55,893 bases of DNA from assembly GCA_014763715.1 (NCBI GenBank), contig JACXUV010000033.1, positions 1-55,893 on the forward strand, in the 5' to 3' direction. Position 1 is the first letter of the stretch, and the number at the start of each line of letters is the position of its first letter. The DNA comes from Rhodobacterales bacterium. Lineage in GTDB: Bacteria > Pseudomonadota > Alphaproteobacteria > Caulobacterales > Hyphomonadaceae. The position numbers and the translations under genes were made by a program. This document shows, in pieces, positions 38,249-48,144 of this stretch. Under the pieces are notes generated by a model. It was given only the letters and a program-made list of their open reading frames with translations, ran no database searches and was not told the origin of the DNA.

Positions 38249-38386
38249 ATGACAGAGAAATCCCCTCCCAAGGACGAGAAAGCCGAACGCCTGGCCGCCG
38301 CGCTGCGGGCAAACCTGCGACGGCGCAAGGCCGCAGCCCGCAAACCACCGGCTCCGGCCGGAGCAAAACCGGACCCCGGCAAGTGA
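38249..38386 (+). CDS. Small basic protein of 45 residues
   Basis: An ATG at 38249 opens a frame ending at TGA 38386. The product starts MTEKSPPKDEKAERLAAALR, continues with basic ANLRRRKAAARKPP and ends with PDPGK. It is strongly charged with no fold recognised. The stop overlaps the P450 start (GTGA). Short Lys/Arg-rich proteins next to murA are common in alphaproteobacteria. Short but plausible because of the coupling. Confidence 0.6.
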   Translation: MTEKSPPKDEKAERLAAALRANLRRRKAAARKPPAPAGAKPDPGK

Positions 38387-39588
38387 CATTTTCCCTGTCA
38401 TCGCAGGCTTACCTTGCCGCGCCGCATGAGGCTCTGGCTGCGATTGTGGCCGAGGATGCCTGGTTCCGCACGAAAATGCCGATTCTGGGCGAGGTTGACC
38501 TCGTCACCCGCCATGCTGCGATCCATGCGCTGCTGAAGGACAAGGAGCGCTTCGCCGTGGATGCCCGCCAGGCCGGGCACAAGGCAGCGTTCGGCATACC
38601 CTTCCTGCCGAAATCGCTGAAGATCATGGCGGACAATGTCCTCTCCATGGACGATCCGGACCATGCGCGCCTGCGCCGCCTCGCGGATGCCCCGTTCCGC
38701 CGGGCGGCCATCCTGACCCAGCGCCGGAAGATCGTGGCCTATGCGCATGAGCTGCTGGACCTCATGGAAACCGACGGGAACACCGATCTCGTCTCGGGCT
38801 TCTGCCGCCCGTTGCCGCTGAAGGTGATCTACGGCCTGCTTGGTTTCCGGCCGGAGACCGAGGCCAGGCTGGATCGCACGCTCAGCAACCTCACCGCCAG
38901 CGATTCGCCGCTCACCATGCTGTGGGCCCTGTTCCGGCTCGGCCACATTCAGAACCTGCTGCGCGAGGAATTTCGCGTGCTTCACGAAAATCCCCGCGAA
39001 GGCCTCGTCTCGGAACTCGTCCATGCCGAGGCGGACGGCCAGAAGATGAGCGAGAACGAGCTGCTCGCCATGGTCTTCGTCCTGTTCGTGGCGGGGCACG
39101 AGACGACGACGCATCTCCTGTCCTCCGGCGTCTGGACGTTGCTGAGCCATCCCGGCGCAGCCGATGCCGTGCGCGTCATGGACGAGGAGGCCCGCCTCAT
39201 CGCTGTGGACGAGCTGATGCGCTACTGCACGCCTGTCCAGATGACCAAGCCGCGCTTCGTGAAGGAAGACATGGCATTCGAGGGCAGGGCGTTGAAACGG
39301 GGTGACCGCGTGTTCGGCTTTCTCGCCGCCGGCAACATGGACCCGGCCGAGTTCGACGACCCGCAGACGCTGAACCTTTCCCGCCGCCCGAACCGGCATG
39401 TCGGTTTCGGCAGCGGCCCGCATGTCTGCCTCGGCATCCACCTTGCCCGGCTGGAGGGTGAAGTGGCACTGGACGTTCTCTTCAGGCGCTATCCGGCGCT
39501 CGCCATCAAGGGGGAGGCGGAGAGTGTGAAATGGATTTCCCGCGCGGGCCTTCGGGGCCTGAAGCAGTTGCCGTTGGCCCTTGGCTGA
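38383..39588 (+). CDS. Cytochrome P450
   Basis: 401 residues, soluble bacterial P450. The I-helix is [13 protein letters not shown] (about 230-245), the Arg of the ExxR-like DELMRY follows, and the haem loop [10 protein letters not shown] has the axial C349. The start is a GTG at 38383 overlapping the small gene upstream by 4 nt. Substrate is not predictable: the family includes fatty-acid and terpene hydroxylases. No redox partner (ferredoxin) is encoded nearby. Confidence 0.9.
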   Translation: MTFSLSSQAYLAAPHEALAAIVAEDAWFRTKMPILGEVDLVTRHAAIHALLKDKERFAVDARQAGHKAAFGIPFLPKSLKIMADNVLSMDDPDHARLRRLADAPFRRAAILTQRRKIVAYAHELLDLMETDGNTDLVSGFCRPLPLKVIYGLLGFRPETEARLDRTLSNLTASDSPLTMLWALFRLGHIQNLLREEFRVLHENPREGLVSELVHAEADGQKMSENELLAMVFVLFVAGHETTTHLLSSGVWTLLSHPGAADAVRVMDEEARLIAVDELMRYCTPVQMTKPRFVKEDMAFEGRALKRGDRVFGFLAAGNMDPAEFDDPQTLNLSRRPNRHVGFGSGPHVCLGIHLARLEGEVALDVLFRRYPALAIKGEAESVKWISRAGLRGLKQLPLALG

Positions 39589-39652
39589 AACCCGCCGGAA
39601 ATCAACACATTCCGGCCCTCCCAAAACCGCGAAGCGCGGTATAAGAGCCCCC

Positions 39653-40933
39653 ATGGACAGACTCGTTATTCAAGGTGGCCAGAAGCTGAATGGCCATATC
39701 CCCGTCTCCGGCGCGAAGAACTCGGCGCTGAAGCTCATGGTCGCCTGCCTGCTGACAGACCAGCCGATCACCCTCACCAACATGCCGAGCCTGGCAGACA
39801 CGCGCTTCCTGGCGCAGCTGCTGGAGACGCTCGGCGTGGAAGTCTACTGGCCGAAAGGCAGTGCGACCTGCCACCTGAACGCCGCCGAGTTGAAAAGCAC
39901 GATCGCGCCTTACGACCAGGTGCGGAAGATGCGGGCGAGCTTCAACGTATTGGGGCCGCTGATCGCACGCTCCGGCCACGCGACCGTGTCGCTGCCCGGC
40001 GGCTGTGCCATCGGCGCCCGTCCGGTTGACCTGCACCTTCAGGCGCTGGCCGCCATGGGGGCGGACCTGAAGGTCGAGCAGGGCTATGTGAAGGCTGCGG
40101 CCATCCACGGCCTGAAGGGCGCGCACATCAACTTCTCCATGCCGAGCGTCGGGGCGACCGAGCACGCCATGCTGACCGCCACGCTGGCTCAGGGCGAAAC
40201 CGTCCTCGAAAACGCCGCGCGTGAGCCGGAGATCGAGGATCTCGCAAACTGCCTCAACGCCATGGGCGCGCACATCACCGGCGCGGGCACTTCCGTCATC
40301 CGCATCAAGGGCGCCGAGAGCCTCAAGGGCACGACTCACGCCGTGATGCCGGACCGGATCGAGGCCGGCACCTATGCCATCGCCGCCGCTGCCGCTGGCG
40401 GGGACGTGACGCTGGAAGGCTGCCCGGTCGAGGCGCTGGGCGCCATGATCGCGAAGCTGCGCGAGGCAGGCGTAACCGTGGATGCGGATGAAGCTGCCCA
40501 CACGCTGCGCATCCGCCGCAACGGCACGCATCTGAAGGCCGTGAACCTGTCGACCCAGCCGCACCCTGGTTTTCCGACAGACCTGCAGGCCCAGTTCATG
40601 GCCCTGATGGCCATTGCCGACGGCACCAGCGTCATCCGTGAGACGATCTTCGAGAACCGCTTCATGCACGCGCCGGAGCTTTCCCGCCTCGGCGCAGACA
40701 TCACGGTGCGCGGTCAGGAAGCCATCGTGAAGGGCGTGCCGCAGCTGACGGCGGCGCCCGTCATGGCGACAGACCTGCGCGCATCGGTCTCCCTCGTCAT
40801 CGCAGGGCTTGCGGCAGAGGGGGAAACCGTGGTGAACCGCATCTATCACCTCGACCGGGGTTTTGAACGGCTGGAAGAAAAACTGACGGCCTGCGGCGCG
40901 AAGATCGAGCGCCGGTCCGGGGAAGAGGAATAG
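39653..40933 (+). CDS. murA: UDP-N-acetylglucosamine 1-carboxyvinyltransferase MurA
   Basis: First committed step of peptidoglycan synthesis: adds enolpyruvate from PEP to UDP-GlcNAc. 426 residues from the ATG at 39653; an upstream in-frame TTG is rejected because it would lie in the P450 end. K22-N23 (SGAKNSAL) and the catalytic C118 ([15 protein letters not shown]) are present, so the enzyme is fosfomycin-sensitive in type. It starts the conserved alphaproteobacterial order murA - DUF2948 - hisD - UPF0262 - infA - maf. Confidence 0.97.
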   Translation: MDRLVIQGGQKLNGHIPVSGAKNSALKLMVACLLTDQPITLTNMPSLADTRFLAQLLETLGVEVYWPKGSATCHLNAAELKSTIAPYDQVRKMRASFNVLGPLIARSGHATVSLPGGCAIGARPVDLHLQALAAMGADLKVEQGYVKAAAIHGLKGAHINFSMPSVGATEHAMLTATLAQGETVLENAAREPEIEDLANCLNAMGAHITGAGTSVIRIKGAESLKGTTHAVMPDRIEAGTYAIAAAAAGGDVTLEGCPVEALGAMIAKLREAGVTVDADEAAHTLRIRRNGTHLKAVNLSTQPHPGFPTDLQAQFMALMAIADGTSVIRETIFENRFMHAPELSRLGADITVRGQEAIVKGVPQLTAAPVMATDLRASVSLVIAGLAAEGETVVNRIYHLDRGFERLEEKLTACGAKIERRSGEEE

Positions 40934-40957
40934 CGGCGACGTCTTGAAGGGGCTGGC

Positions 40958-41410
40958 ATGTCTGAACTGAAACCACTCCGCCTCCTGGCTGAAGAGGCCG
41001 AGGATCTCGAAATCATCTCCGCCGCGGTGCAGGATTCCGTGGTGAAGGCCGAGAACCTGAATTACGAGGCGCGCATCCGCCGCTTCTCGCTGGAGATCAA
41101 CCGCTTCCGCTGGGAAGAGGGCGTGACGAAGCGCCATGAGGGCGAGCGCGTCCGCTCCCTGCTGGCCTTCGATGGCGTACTGGGTGTGAAGACCCGCGCC
41201 GTCACCAAGGCAGACCCGGAACTGATTCTCTCCCTGCTGCAGGTCACCTTCACGCCGGACGCCGAGCCGCCCGGAGGCAAGATCACGCTCCTCTTCGCTG
41301 GCGACGGCGAAATCGAGCTGACCGTCGAAGCCCTCGACGCGACCCTGCTCGACAGCGACTACATCTGGAACACCCGGCACACGCCGAGCCACGAACGGCG
41401 GAAGCGGTAG
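40958..41410 (+). CDS. DUF2948 family protein
   Basis: 150 residues, in the position between murA and hisD where this family normally lies. The motif LKPLRLLAEEAEDLEIISAA at the N-terminus, SLEINRFRWEE in the middle and LLFAGDGEIELTVEAL in the second half fit the family. No membrane segment. Function is unknown. It follows murA by 24 nt, so it is probably co-transcribed. Confidence 0.85.
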   Translation: MSELKPLRLLAEEAEDLEIISAAVQDSVVKAENLNYEARIRRFSLEINRFRWEEGVTKRHEGERVRSLLAFDGVLGVKTRAVTKADPELILSLLQVTFTPDAEPPGGKITLLFAGDGEIELTVEALDATLLDSDYIWNTRHTPSHERRKR

Positions 41411-41465
41411 GGTTGTCTCTCTGCAGGCGTTTTCGCAGCAATCAGGAATGGGCTCATTCACTCGG

Positions 41466-41819
41466 TTAGTTTGCTGCTTTGTTGTCCTGCTGCGGCGAGA
41501 ATGTTGCAAACCAGCGGCTATCGATCATGGCACCAAGGCTTGTTCTGTCTGCCTCACGCCTGAATGCAGCCATATAGGTCTCACCGAATTTCTTCTTGAG
41601 GGATAAGTGCATGCGTCGTTGGGGGCTGTAGTACCATAGGTATTGTGTGCCGGCAGCTATCAACACCCCAACCGATATTCCAACGAGGAAGGCTGAAACG
41701 CTAAAGCGCTGGCGAACAACCAGAACCATAATCGCCAGAACAATTCCCTTCAGTGCTGCCCGCAACATCACGGGAACGAGTGCGGTTGAGAAACCATCAC
41801 TGTTATCACTTCGCTCCAT
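41466..41819 (-). CDS. Small two-helix membrane protein of unknown function
   Basis: 117 residues with two predicted membrane helices (about 16-37 and 42-63) and a basic, Phe-rich C-terminal part. It reads opposite to all flanking genes, base composition is lower in GC than its neighbours, and it breaks the murA - hisD gene order together with lrgAB. No family is recognised. About 250 bp (41820-42068) without a gene follow on its upstream side. Confidence 0.5.
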   Translation of the reverse strand: MERSDNSDGFSTALVPVMLRAALKGIVLAIMVLVVRQRFSVSAFLVGISVGVLIAAGTQYLWYYSPQRRMHLSLKKKFGETYMAAFRREADRTSLGAMIDSRWFATFSPQQDNKAAN

Positions 41820-42068
41820 TTTACCCCTCCGCCCGATGGCACACCGCCAGCAACCGGTTCCGTCCGGATCTCTCAGTCATTCGTGCCGAGGGAGACATGG
41901 CTGAACATGCTCTGATCCCTCGATGGTCATCCGGAAGTCACTCTAAGTCCGCTGAAGTCCATCGCAAGTCATGTTATGGTCCGGGACATCCCAGCCATGA
42001 TGAAGTGTTGATCGCCTCCGCGCCGCCTGCGATGTAGCCGTCAGATCCGGAACAGGGCGGGATTTCCC

Positions 42069-42431
42069 ATGGTTGGTGCCATTGCGCTTCTTTTTGTCTG
42101 CCAGCTGGCGGGGGAGATCCTCCATCGGCTGACGGGCCTGCCGCTGCCGGGGGCGGTGATCGGCATGATGCTGCTGGTCGGCTGGCTGGCGCTGGTGCGG
42201 CGCGAGCGGCCGACGCTGGAGGCGGTCTCCGGCTGGCTGACGGCGCACCTGTCGATCATGTTCGTGCCCGCTGCCGTCGGCCTGATCGAGGAAGGCGAGG
42301 CGCTGAAGGATTACGGCCTTGCGCTGGTGCTGGCGGTGACGGTGTCCACCCTGCTGACCATGGTGGTCACGGTGCTGGTGTTCCGCCTTGCGCTCAGATG
42401 GTCGAAGCCGGACGAAGAGGCAGAGGCATGA
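42069..42431 (+). CDS. lrgA: LrgA/CidA-family membrane protein
   Basis: 120 residues with four hydrophobic helices. The family segment GLPLPGAVIGMMLLVGWLAL and the SIMFVPAAVGLIEE region are present. CidA/LrgA proteins form holin-like or transporter partners of LrgB, and in some bacteria the pair exports glycolate or pyruvate. The stop overlaps the lrgB start by 4 nt. Confidence 0.88.
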   Translation: MVGAIALLFVCQLAGEILHRLTGLPLPGAVIGMMLLVGWLALVRRERPTLEAVSGWLTAHLSIMFVPAAVGLIEEGEALKDYGLALVLAVTVSTLLTMVVTVLVFRLALRWSKPDEEAEA

Positions 42432-43120
42432 GCGGGCTGCTGTCTACCCAGATATTCTGGCTGGCCGTCACGCTGGTCGTGTTCGAGGCCGCCGACACCA
42501 TCTCCCGGCGCAGCAACCGGCATCCGCTGGCCCATCCGGTTCTGTGGGCGACGCCTGTCCTGATCGGCCTGCTGCTGCTGACAGAGACCAGGTATGATAC
42601 CTATTACAGCGCGACCTATCCGCTGAGCTTCCTGCTGGGCCCGGCCGTGGTGGGGCTGGCCGTGCCGATCTGGGCGCGGCGGGCGCTGATCCGGCGTCTG
42701 GCGCTGCCGATCCTGCTGGCGCTGCTGGCAGGGGCGGTGACGGCGATTGTCAGCGCGGTCGGCATCATGTGGCTGTTTGGCGCCCCGGCAGACATTCTGG
42801 CCTCCGTCGCGCCGCGGGCAACGACGACCCCGGTGGCCATGGACGTGGCGACCCAGCTGGGCGGCGTACCGGCACTGGCGGCGGTGATCGTGCTGTTCGC
42901 AGGGGTGATTGGCGCCATGACGGCGACGCCGCTGTTCAATCTGATGAAGATCCGGGACTATCGCGCCCGGGGCTTTGCGGTCGGCGTTTCCTCGCACGGC
43001 TTCGGCGCGGCGCGGGCCTTTCAGGTGGACCAGACGGCGGGTGCCTTCGCCAGTCTGGGCATGGCGCTGAACGCGGTGGCCACCTCGACCCTGCTTTCCC
43101 TTCTGGCGCTGTTGTTCTGA
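42428..43120 (+). CDS. lrgB: LrgB/CidB-family membrane protein
   Basis: 230 residues starting at ATG 42428. Many membrane helices, with the family segments YPLSFLLGPAVVGLAVP and SSHGFGAARAFQVDQTAGAF near the C-terminus. With LrgA it forms a two-protein inner-membrane system for murein hydrolase control or small organic acid transport. The pair lies between DUF2948 and hisD, not a usual place for it. Confidence 0.88.
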   Translation: MSGLLSTQIFWLAVTLVVFEAADTISRRSNRHPLAHPVLWATPVLIGLLLLTETRYDTYYSATYPLSFLLGPAVVGLAVPIWARRALIRRLALPILLALLAGAVTAIVSAVGIMWLFGAPADILASVAPRATTTPVAMDVATQLGGVPALAAVIVLFAGVIGAMTATPLFNLMKIRDYRARGFAVGVSSHGFGAARAFQVDQTAGAFASLGMALNAVATSTLLSLLALLF

Positions 43121-43242
43121 CGCAAGGCGGGCACGCCGCCGGCAAATCGGGCCGAAGCCTTTTCAACGCCTTGCCAGCGGCGAACTGAGAGTCCATGTAG
43201 CGGGGTTCGCAGACACCAATCCTTGCTGGGAAAACCGCCCCA

Positions 43243-44553
43243 ATGGCCCGTACGTTCAATGCCTCCGCACCGGATTTCGAGACCCGGTTCAGCCGCTTCC
43301 TGGGGGAACAGCGGGCGGACGGCCATGATGTCGGTGGTATCGTCGCGAAGATCCTGGACGAGGTAGAGGCGCGCGGCGGCGAGGCTGTGGCCCGCTACAC
43401 CGCCCAGTTCGACGAGCTGCAGATCGACCCGACCACGCTGCAATCGGACAATGTGGACCTTCCGGCGCTCGCAGCGGAATGCCCGGCAGACCTGAAAGCC
43501 GCCATTGATTTCGCGCACGATCGCATTGCCGCCTACCACTCGGCCCAGCGCCCGGCGGACCATTCGTTTACGGATGAGGCCGGTGTCGAGCTTGGCTGGC
43601 GCTGGACCTCGCTGGAAAGTGTCGGCGTCTATGTGCCGGGCGGGCGGGCGAGCTATCCGTCCTCGGTCCTGATGAACACCGTTCCGGCGAAGATCGCAGG
43701 CGTGGACCGGATCGTCATGGTCGCCCCCGCGCCGAAGGGGGAGATGTCCCCGGCGGTGGCCTATGCGGCGCTGCGGGCAGGGGTGGACGAGTTCTATCCC
43801 CTTGGCGGGGCGCAGGCCGTTGGCGCGCTGGCCTTCGGAGCGGGGCGCCTCGCGCCGGTCGACAAGATTGTCGGGCCGGGCAATGCCTTTGTGGCGGAAG
43901 CGAAACGTCAGGTCTTCGGCCGCGTCGGCATCGACACGATTGCCGGGCCGTCGGAAATCCTCGTCATCGCGGACGAGACCGCAAACCCGGACTGGATCGC
44001 CGCAGACCTGCTGAGCCAGGCCGAACACGACCCGTCATCCCAGTCGATCCTGATTACTGTGAGTGAGGCTGTGGGCAGGGCTGTGGATAACGCCGTGGAT
44101 TCGCAGTTGAAAACCCTGGCCACGGGTGAGCGCGCGGCGCGTTCCTGGTCGTCGCACGGCGCGATCATCTTCGCCGCCGATCTGGACCAGGCCGCCACCA
44201 TCGCCAACCGTATCGCGGCAGAGCACGTTGAGCTGGCCGTGGCCGATCCTGATGCCATGCTGCCGAAGATCCGCCATGCGGGCGCTGTCTTCCTCGGCCA
44301 CCACACGCCGGAAGCGCTGGGCGACTATGTGACCGGCTCGAACCACGTCCTGCCGACCAGCCGCGCGGCGCGGTTCTCGTCCGGCCTTGGCCTTTACGAC
44401 TTCCTCAAACGGATGAGCGTGCAGCGCGCGAGCCCCGAAGGCTTTGCCGCGCTGGCCCCGGCGGCCCTGCGCCTGGCGGAGGCCGAGCGCCTGCCGGCCC
44501 ACGCGCGCTCCATTTCCATCCGGTCGAATTCGGGAACAGGTGATGTCGGATAA
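43243..44553 (+). CDS. hisD: Histidinol dehydrogenase HisD
   Basis: 436 residues, oxidises L-histidinol to L-histidine in two NAD-dependent steps. Visible motifs are [20 protein letters not shown], the metal-binding [24 protein letters not shown], and [20 protein letters not shown]. The length is typical. The end overlaps the UPF0262 start by 11 nt. No other his genes are here, as usual for the murA-hisD cluster. Confidence 0.96.
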   Translation: MARTFNASAPDFETRFSRFLGEQRADGHDVGGIVAKILDEVEARGGEAVARYTAQFDELQIDPTTLQSDNVDLPALAAECPADLKAAIDFAHDRIAAYHSAQRPADHSFTDEAGVELGWRWTSLESVGVYVPGGRASYPSSVLMNTVPAKIAGVDRIVMVAPAPKGEMSPAVAYAALRAGVDEFYPLGGAQAVGALAFGAGRLAPVDKIVGPGNAFVAEAKRQVFGRVGIDTIAGPSEILVIADETANPDWIAADLLSQAEHDPSSQSILITVSEAVGRAVDNAVDSQLKTLATGERAARSWSSHGAIIFAADLDQAATIANRIAAEHVELAVADPDAMLPKIRHAGAVFLGHHTPEALGDYVTGSNHVLPTSRAARFSSGLGLYDFLKRMSVQRASPEGFAALAPAALRLAEAERLPAHARSISIRSNSGTGDVG

Positions 44554-45031
44554 GAACCGCCTCATCGCCGTCGAGATCGACGAGGATACGCTCGGCGCGT
44601 CCGGCCCGGATGCGGAGCATGAGCGCCGCGTCGCCATTTTCGACCTGATCGAGCAGAACAGCTTCGCCCTGCCGGAACATGGCGAAGGCCCGTACATTCT
44701 GGCCCTGTCCAAGGTGGAGCGGCGTCTCGTGTTCGCGATCCGCGATGAGCACGGCAAGGACGTGCACACTTTCATCCTGTCGCTGAACCCGTTCCGGGGC
44801 GTGATCCGCGATTATTTCATGATCTGCGACAGCTATTACGACGCAATCCGCACCCAGTCGCCACACCAGATCGAGGCGATCGACATGGCCCGGCGCGGCA
44901 TTCACAATGAAGGGTCGGAGCTGCTGGCGGAGCGCCTGCAAGGCAAGGTCGAAGTCGACTTTCTCACCGCCCGGCGTCTGTTCACCCTGATCTGCGCCCT
45001 CCATGCCGGACAGGCCAGGGCTGCAGGATGA
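44543..45031 (+). CDS. UPF0262 family protein
   Basis: 162 residues from ATG 44543, which overlaps hisD by 11 nt. Conserved segments include [36 protein letters not shown], and [19 protein letters not shown]. The family is nearly restricted to alphaproteobacteria and found after hisD; function unknown. A 100-bp gap before infA holds no gene. Confidence 0.9.
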   Translation: MSDKNRLIAVEIDEDTLGASGPDAEHERRVAIFDLIEQNSFALPEHGEGPYILALSKVERRLVFAIRDEHGKDVHTFILSLNPFRGVIRDYFMICDSYYDAIRTQSPHQIEAIDMARRGIHNEGSELLAERLQGKVEVDFLTARRLFTLICALHAGQARAAG

Positions 45032-45134
45032 GCGGCGGGATGACTCGAATCCTTGCCGGAATCCCTGCAAAGCGTTAAGGCGCACCCTACATTAACGGAT
45101 GGCGGCGCATTGGACCGTCTGTTTTGGAGACTGC

Positions 45135-45353
45135 ATGTCGAAGGAAGAACTGATTGAATTCGAGGGAACGGTGGTGGAATTGCTGCCGAACGCGACCTTC
45201 CGCGTGAAACTCGAAAATGACCACGAGATCATCGCCCACACGGCTGGCAAGATGCGCAAGAACCGCATCCGCGTGCTGACCGGCGACAAAGTCATGGTCG
45301 AGATGACGCCCTATGACCTGACCAAGGGCCGCATCACCTACCGCTTCAAGTAA
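45135..45353 (+). CDS. infA: Translation initiation factor IF-1
   Basis: 72 residues with the OB-fold sequence from [19 protein letters not shown] through [14 protein letters not shown] to the [10 protein letters not shown] end, exactly the length and pattern of IF-1. It binds the A site of the 30S subunit. Ribosome site GGAG at about 45126-45129. Followed by maf with 5 nt between. Confidence 0.98.
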   Translation: MSKEELIEFEGTVVELLPNATFRVKLENDHEIIAHTAGKMRKNRIRVLTGDKVMVEMTPYDLTKGRITYRFK

Positions 45354-45358
45354 GCATC

Positions 45359-45940
45359 ATGGCGTCCACAGGGGCCGCGCGGCTCATCCTCGCCAGCGCC
45401 AGCCCCCGGCGGCAGCAGCTGCTTGCCCAGATCGGCATTGTGCCGGACGCGATCTGCCCCACTGACATAGACGAAACCCGCCGCAAGGACGAAAGCCCGC
45501 GCGCGCTGGCCGAGCGGCTTGCGCGCGAAAAGGCGCTGGCCTGCCCGGAAGAGGGCTATGTGCTGGCCGCCGATACGGTGGTGGCACTGGGGCAGCGCAA
45601 TCTGGAGAAGGCGGCGGACGAGGCAGAGGCCGAGGCCTTCCTGCGGTTGCTCTCCGGCCGGGCGCACCAGTGCATCACCGGCATCGCCGTGCGCGCGCCC
45701 GATGGCCGCCTCAGCGCCCGCACCGTGCTCGCCCGGGTAAAGTTCAAACGCCTGACCGATGAAGACATCGCGTCCTACGTCGCGGGCGGCGACTGGAAGG
45801 GCAAGGCAGGCGGCTACGGCATCCAGGGCGCCGCCGGCGCCTTCGTCACCGCCATCAACGGCAGCTACACCGCCATCGTCGGCCTGCCGCTCTATGAGAC
45901 CAAAGCCCTGCTTGAGGGCATGGGGTGGCGGGCGTCCTGA
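45359..45940 (+). CDS. maf: Maf-like nucleotide pyrophosphatase
   Basis: 193 residues, removes pyrophosphate from non-canonical or UTP/TTP-type nucleotides to limit their incorporation. N-terminal LILASASPRRQQLL, VLAADTVVALG with catalytic acidic D, and GKAGGYGIQGAAGAFV with TAIVGLPLYET are all standard. Co-transcribed with infA. The usual next genes of alphaproteobacterial maf operons are replaced here by a nuclease on the opposite strand. Confidence 0.92.
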   Translation: MASTGAARLILASASPRRQQLLAQIGIVPDAICPTDIDETRRKDESPRALAERLAREKALACPEEGYVLAADTVVALGQRNLEKAADEAEAEAFLRLLSGRAHQCITGIAVRAPDGRLSARTVLARVKFKRLTDEDIASYVAGGDWKGKAGGYGIQGAAGAFVTAINGSYTAIVGLPLYETKALLEGMGWRAS

Positions 45941-45974
45941 CGCCCAGCCTACGCTTGCTCATTCCACGAACGAA

Positions 45975-46745
45975 TTATTCTCGTGCAACGGGGACTAATA
46001 ATTGGCCTGAACTTGAGAAATAAGTCTCCGGCAGCTCAAACCGAGCATTACATTCAGCAACGGCTTCCTTGGCTATCTCAAGATAGTGTCGATGCGACTT
46101 CACAGTGATTTGTCGTATTGTTCGGGGGTCACCGCGTGGATCGCTGAACGTCACAGGGAAGGTTTCCTGCTGGATGAAATAATTTGAGTAGCCACCCTCC
46201 AGTCCGAAGAACATTGAGTACTTCTTCATTGGGTCGATTCCAGCGATCATAGGCTCATCGATCAAATCGAGCCCATACTCTGTAGCTCCAGAAGCGGCGC
46301 GGAGAATTGGTAAAATCTGATCTCTCATGCGTGTTAGCATTATGAAGACTCCCGACTTCCACTCTCCGAAATAAGTCTCTTGGAACTCATCAAAGTCCAT
46401 TAGGTGGATGTTCGTTGATATTCGGGAACGTGCAGCTCCAGGCTGAAACCCCTTCTTGCTGATAATGAGGCCAAAGTGGGCGCCCGCGTCAGAACACACG
46501 GTTCGAAAGCCATGTACGACATTCTGCGGAACCATCTTATTCCAATATTTGCATTCGCAAATTACGCGAGTTGGAATCGGAGTAGTTTGCTTTATTGCGA
46601 GGACGTCTATCTCAACCTCCCCCCTCACAGTCTGAACCGCCTTTCCTTTGTGACTCTCGTACCCCATTTCTTGAAAAGCCAAATGAACCTTTGCTTCAAG
46701 GTCCTGCCAAGAACTTGGTGAGCTATCGAAAATGCGTCTGACCAT
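45975..46745 (-). CDS. Mrr-like PD-(D/E)XK restriction endonuclease domain protein
   Basis: 256 residues. The N-terminal part (about 10-130) shows a Mrr_cat-type fold: WQDLEAKVHLAFQEMGYESH, D47 in EVEIDVLA, then E64-x-K66 in ICECKYWNK, and a GLIISKKGFQPGA strand. The C-terminal half (about 135-256) is not recognised. GC is clearly lower than all neighbours, suggesting acquisition. No methyltransferase or partner is next to it, so a classical restriction-modification pair is not present. It could be a methyl-dependent or other defence nuclease. Confidence 0.65.
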   Translation of the reverse strand: MVRRIFDSSPSSWQDLEAKVHLAFQEMGYESHKGKAVQTVRGEVEIDVLAIKQTTPIPTRVICECKYWNKMVPQNVVHGFRTVCSDAGAHFGLIISKKGFQPGAARSRISTNIHLMDFDEFQETYFGEWKSGVFIMLTRMRDQILPILRAASGATEYGLDLIDEPMIAGIDPMKKYSMFFGLEGGYSNYFIQQETFPVTFSDPRGDPRTIRQITVKSHRHYLEIAKEAVAECNARFELPETYFSSSGQLLVPVARE

Positions 46746-47087
46746 TGATTCAATTTATTTCCCTAACTGCTGCAGTTCTCAACACTATTTTTGCTGACCG
46801 TGGCGATGCTCCCGTATCCAGTCTGAATGTGTTTGCCGGGAAATACGACGACTACGACCTTATTGTCCGAATACCTGCTTTCGAAATCTCTCCGCGATTC
46901 CAAATGCAACGCTCGTACGGGAAAATTGTATCATTTTTGGCTTTCTCGTGAGGGGATGAATTGTAGATGGTGTCGAGCAATGCTTGCTGGGCATAGATTC
47001 CGCATTATCCACCCCCAGTCCTCAACACCCACAACACATCCGCGCACCTGAATCCGACAGGTCCGCACAGCCCCCATCCTCTCCCGC
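46746..47087. other. Low-GC gap without a recognised gene
   Basis: 342 bp between the nuclease start and the next gene. Base composition remains low up to about 47050. Small open frames exist but none has a good ribosome site or a recognisable product. It probably holds the nuclease promoter. I see no tRNA, att-like repeat or transposase remnant. Confidence 0.5.
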
Positions 47088-47717
47088 ATGGATGAGACAG
47101 GCGATTTCTTCTCGCAGGCGGTGAGTACGGCGCTGGATGTGCTGGCCGATCTGGTCACGCGGGGCGGGCTGCATTTGCGGCCGGGTGTGCTGTCTCGCGG
47201 TGTGGCGCGGCAGTGCCGCGTGCGCCTGACTTTCCTGATGAATTATATCCGCCAGCTGATCTTCCTGCTGGCGGCAGGCATGATGAACACGCTGCCGCCG
47301 GTAGAGCCCCGTGCGGGCAGGCCGTCTGCTCCGGCGCCGGAAGGCGTGGAGGATGTCACCGCCAGTTTTTATGCGGCAGGCGTCCCGCGCCCGTGGCGCT
47401 TCGCGCTGGCGCCAGCCCATTATGCGCCCATGCCCGCCATGCCGGATATGCCCCGCGCGCCGCAGGCCGAAGAGGTTCCGGCAGGCCGCCTCATTGAAAA
47501 GATTATCGTGCTGAACGGGATCCTTGCAGACCCGCTGCCGCATGCGCGCCGCATGGCCCGCGCGCTCCAGCGCTGGCGCGCGGCGGGCGAAATGGCGCCG
47601 GTCAGTCTTGAAGTTGTCCCGCGCTTCCGGGCCGACAGGCTCACCGAGTGCTTCAGCCAGGCCCTCAGTGTGCGGTTGAACGATGCGCTGGCAATAGCGT
47701 GGAACGACAGCGGCTGA
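47088..47717 (+). CDS. Conserved-looking hypothetical protein
   Basis: 209 residues. N-terminal helix-rich part (MDETGDFFSQAVSTALDVLAD), one hydrophobic helix at about 47-66 (FLMNYIRQLIFLLAAGMM), a Pro/Ala-rich centre, and a C-terminal helical domain (LIEKIIVLNGILADPLPHA then RRMARALQRW). GC is back to the normal high level. No domain is recognised; the regular codon pattern supports a real gene. Confidence 0.55.
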   Translation: MDETGDFFSQAVSTALDVLADLVTRGGLHLRPGVLSRGVARQCRVRLTFLMNYIRQLIFLLAAGMMNTLPPVEPRAGRPSAPAPEGVEDVTASFYAAGVPRPWRFALAPAHYAPMPAMPDMPRAPQAEEVPAGRLIEKIIVLNGILADPLPHARRMARALQRWRAAGEMAPVSLEVVPRFRADRLTECFSQALSVRLNDALAIAWNDSG

Positions 47718-47742
47718 GGCCCTCCATTTTGCAGGTCACTTA

Positions 47743-47768
47743 CCGGAACGCCAGAAGGGCGTTTCCGG
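47743..47768. terminator. Hairpin between convergent genes
   Basis: CCGGAACGCC 47743-47752 pairs with the 47758-47768 arm with one bulged T and a 5-nt loop. It lies between the convergent ends of two genes and may terminate both, although no long T-run follows. Confidence 0.45.
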
Positions 47769-47784
47769 GCAAACGTGCTGGCAC

Positions 47785-48132
47785 TTACGTCCGCTCCATC
47801 GTCGCGACGGCGGCGAGGCTGAGGCCGACAATGGCGGCGATGCCCAGCCAGAGCGGGTTGGTGCTGGCCAGCAGGCCGGCCTGTTGCTGGGCGGAGGAAA
47901 TGGCGCTGACGACCGTATTGTCCACCGTGATCCAGTCGCCCAGAAGGCTCGGCACCTGAAGCGCGGCAACCACAGCGCCCGCGCCGCCGACGGCCAGCAG
48001 GAAGGCCTTGCGCGCCAGCGTGCGGCGGCGGACCTTGCCCATCACCTCGTCCACGAAGGGCTTCGCCTCCAGCGCGCGGTCTTCTGCCGCGAACAGGCTG
48101 GTCAGGTCTTCGAAGGTGTCTTCTTCGCGCAT
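47785..48132 (-). CDS. Two-helix membrane protein in an ECF cassette (anti-sigma candidate)
   Basis: 115 residues with a good GGAG ribosome site before the ATG. A charged cytoplasmic N-terminus (1-38) precedes membrane helices at about 40-62 and 92-110. It follows the sigma gene by 12 nt. By position it may hold the sigma factor at the membrane, but no zinc motif is present and the family is not recognised. Confidence 0.55.
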   Translation of the reverse strand: MREEDTFEDLTSLFAAEDRALEAKPFVDEVMGKVRRRTLARKAFLLAVGGAGAVVAALQVPSLLGDWITVDNTVVSAISSAQQQAGLLASTNPLWLGIAAIVGLSLAAVATMERT

Positions 48133-48144
48133 GTTTCTACTCCA

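Noticed and set aside
39602-41509. 635-codon open frame antisense to murA and DUF2948
   Set aside because: Shadow of two well-recognised genes.
45032-45134. Possible CtrA site (TTAA at two places) before infA
   Set aside because: The two TTAA half-sites are 13 bp apart rather than the 7 bp of the CtrA consensus.
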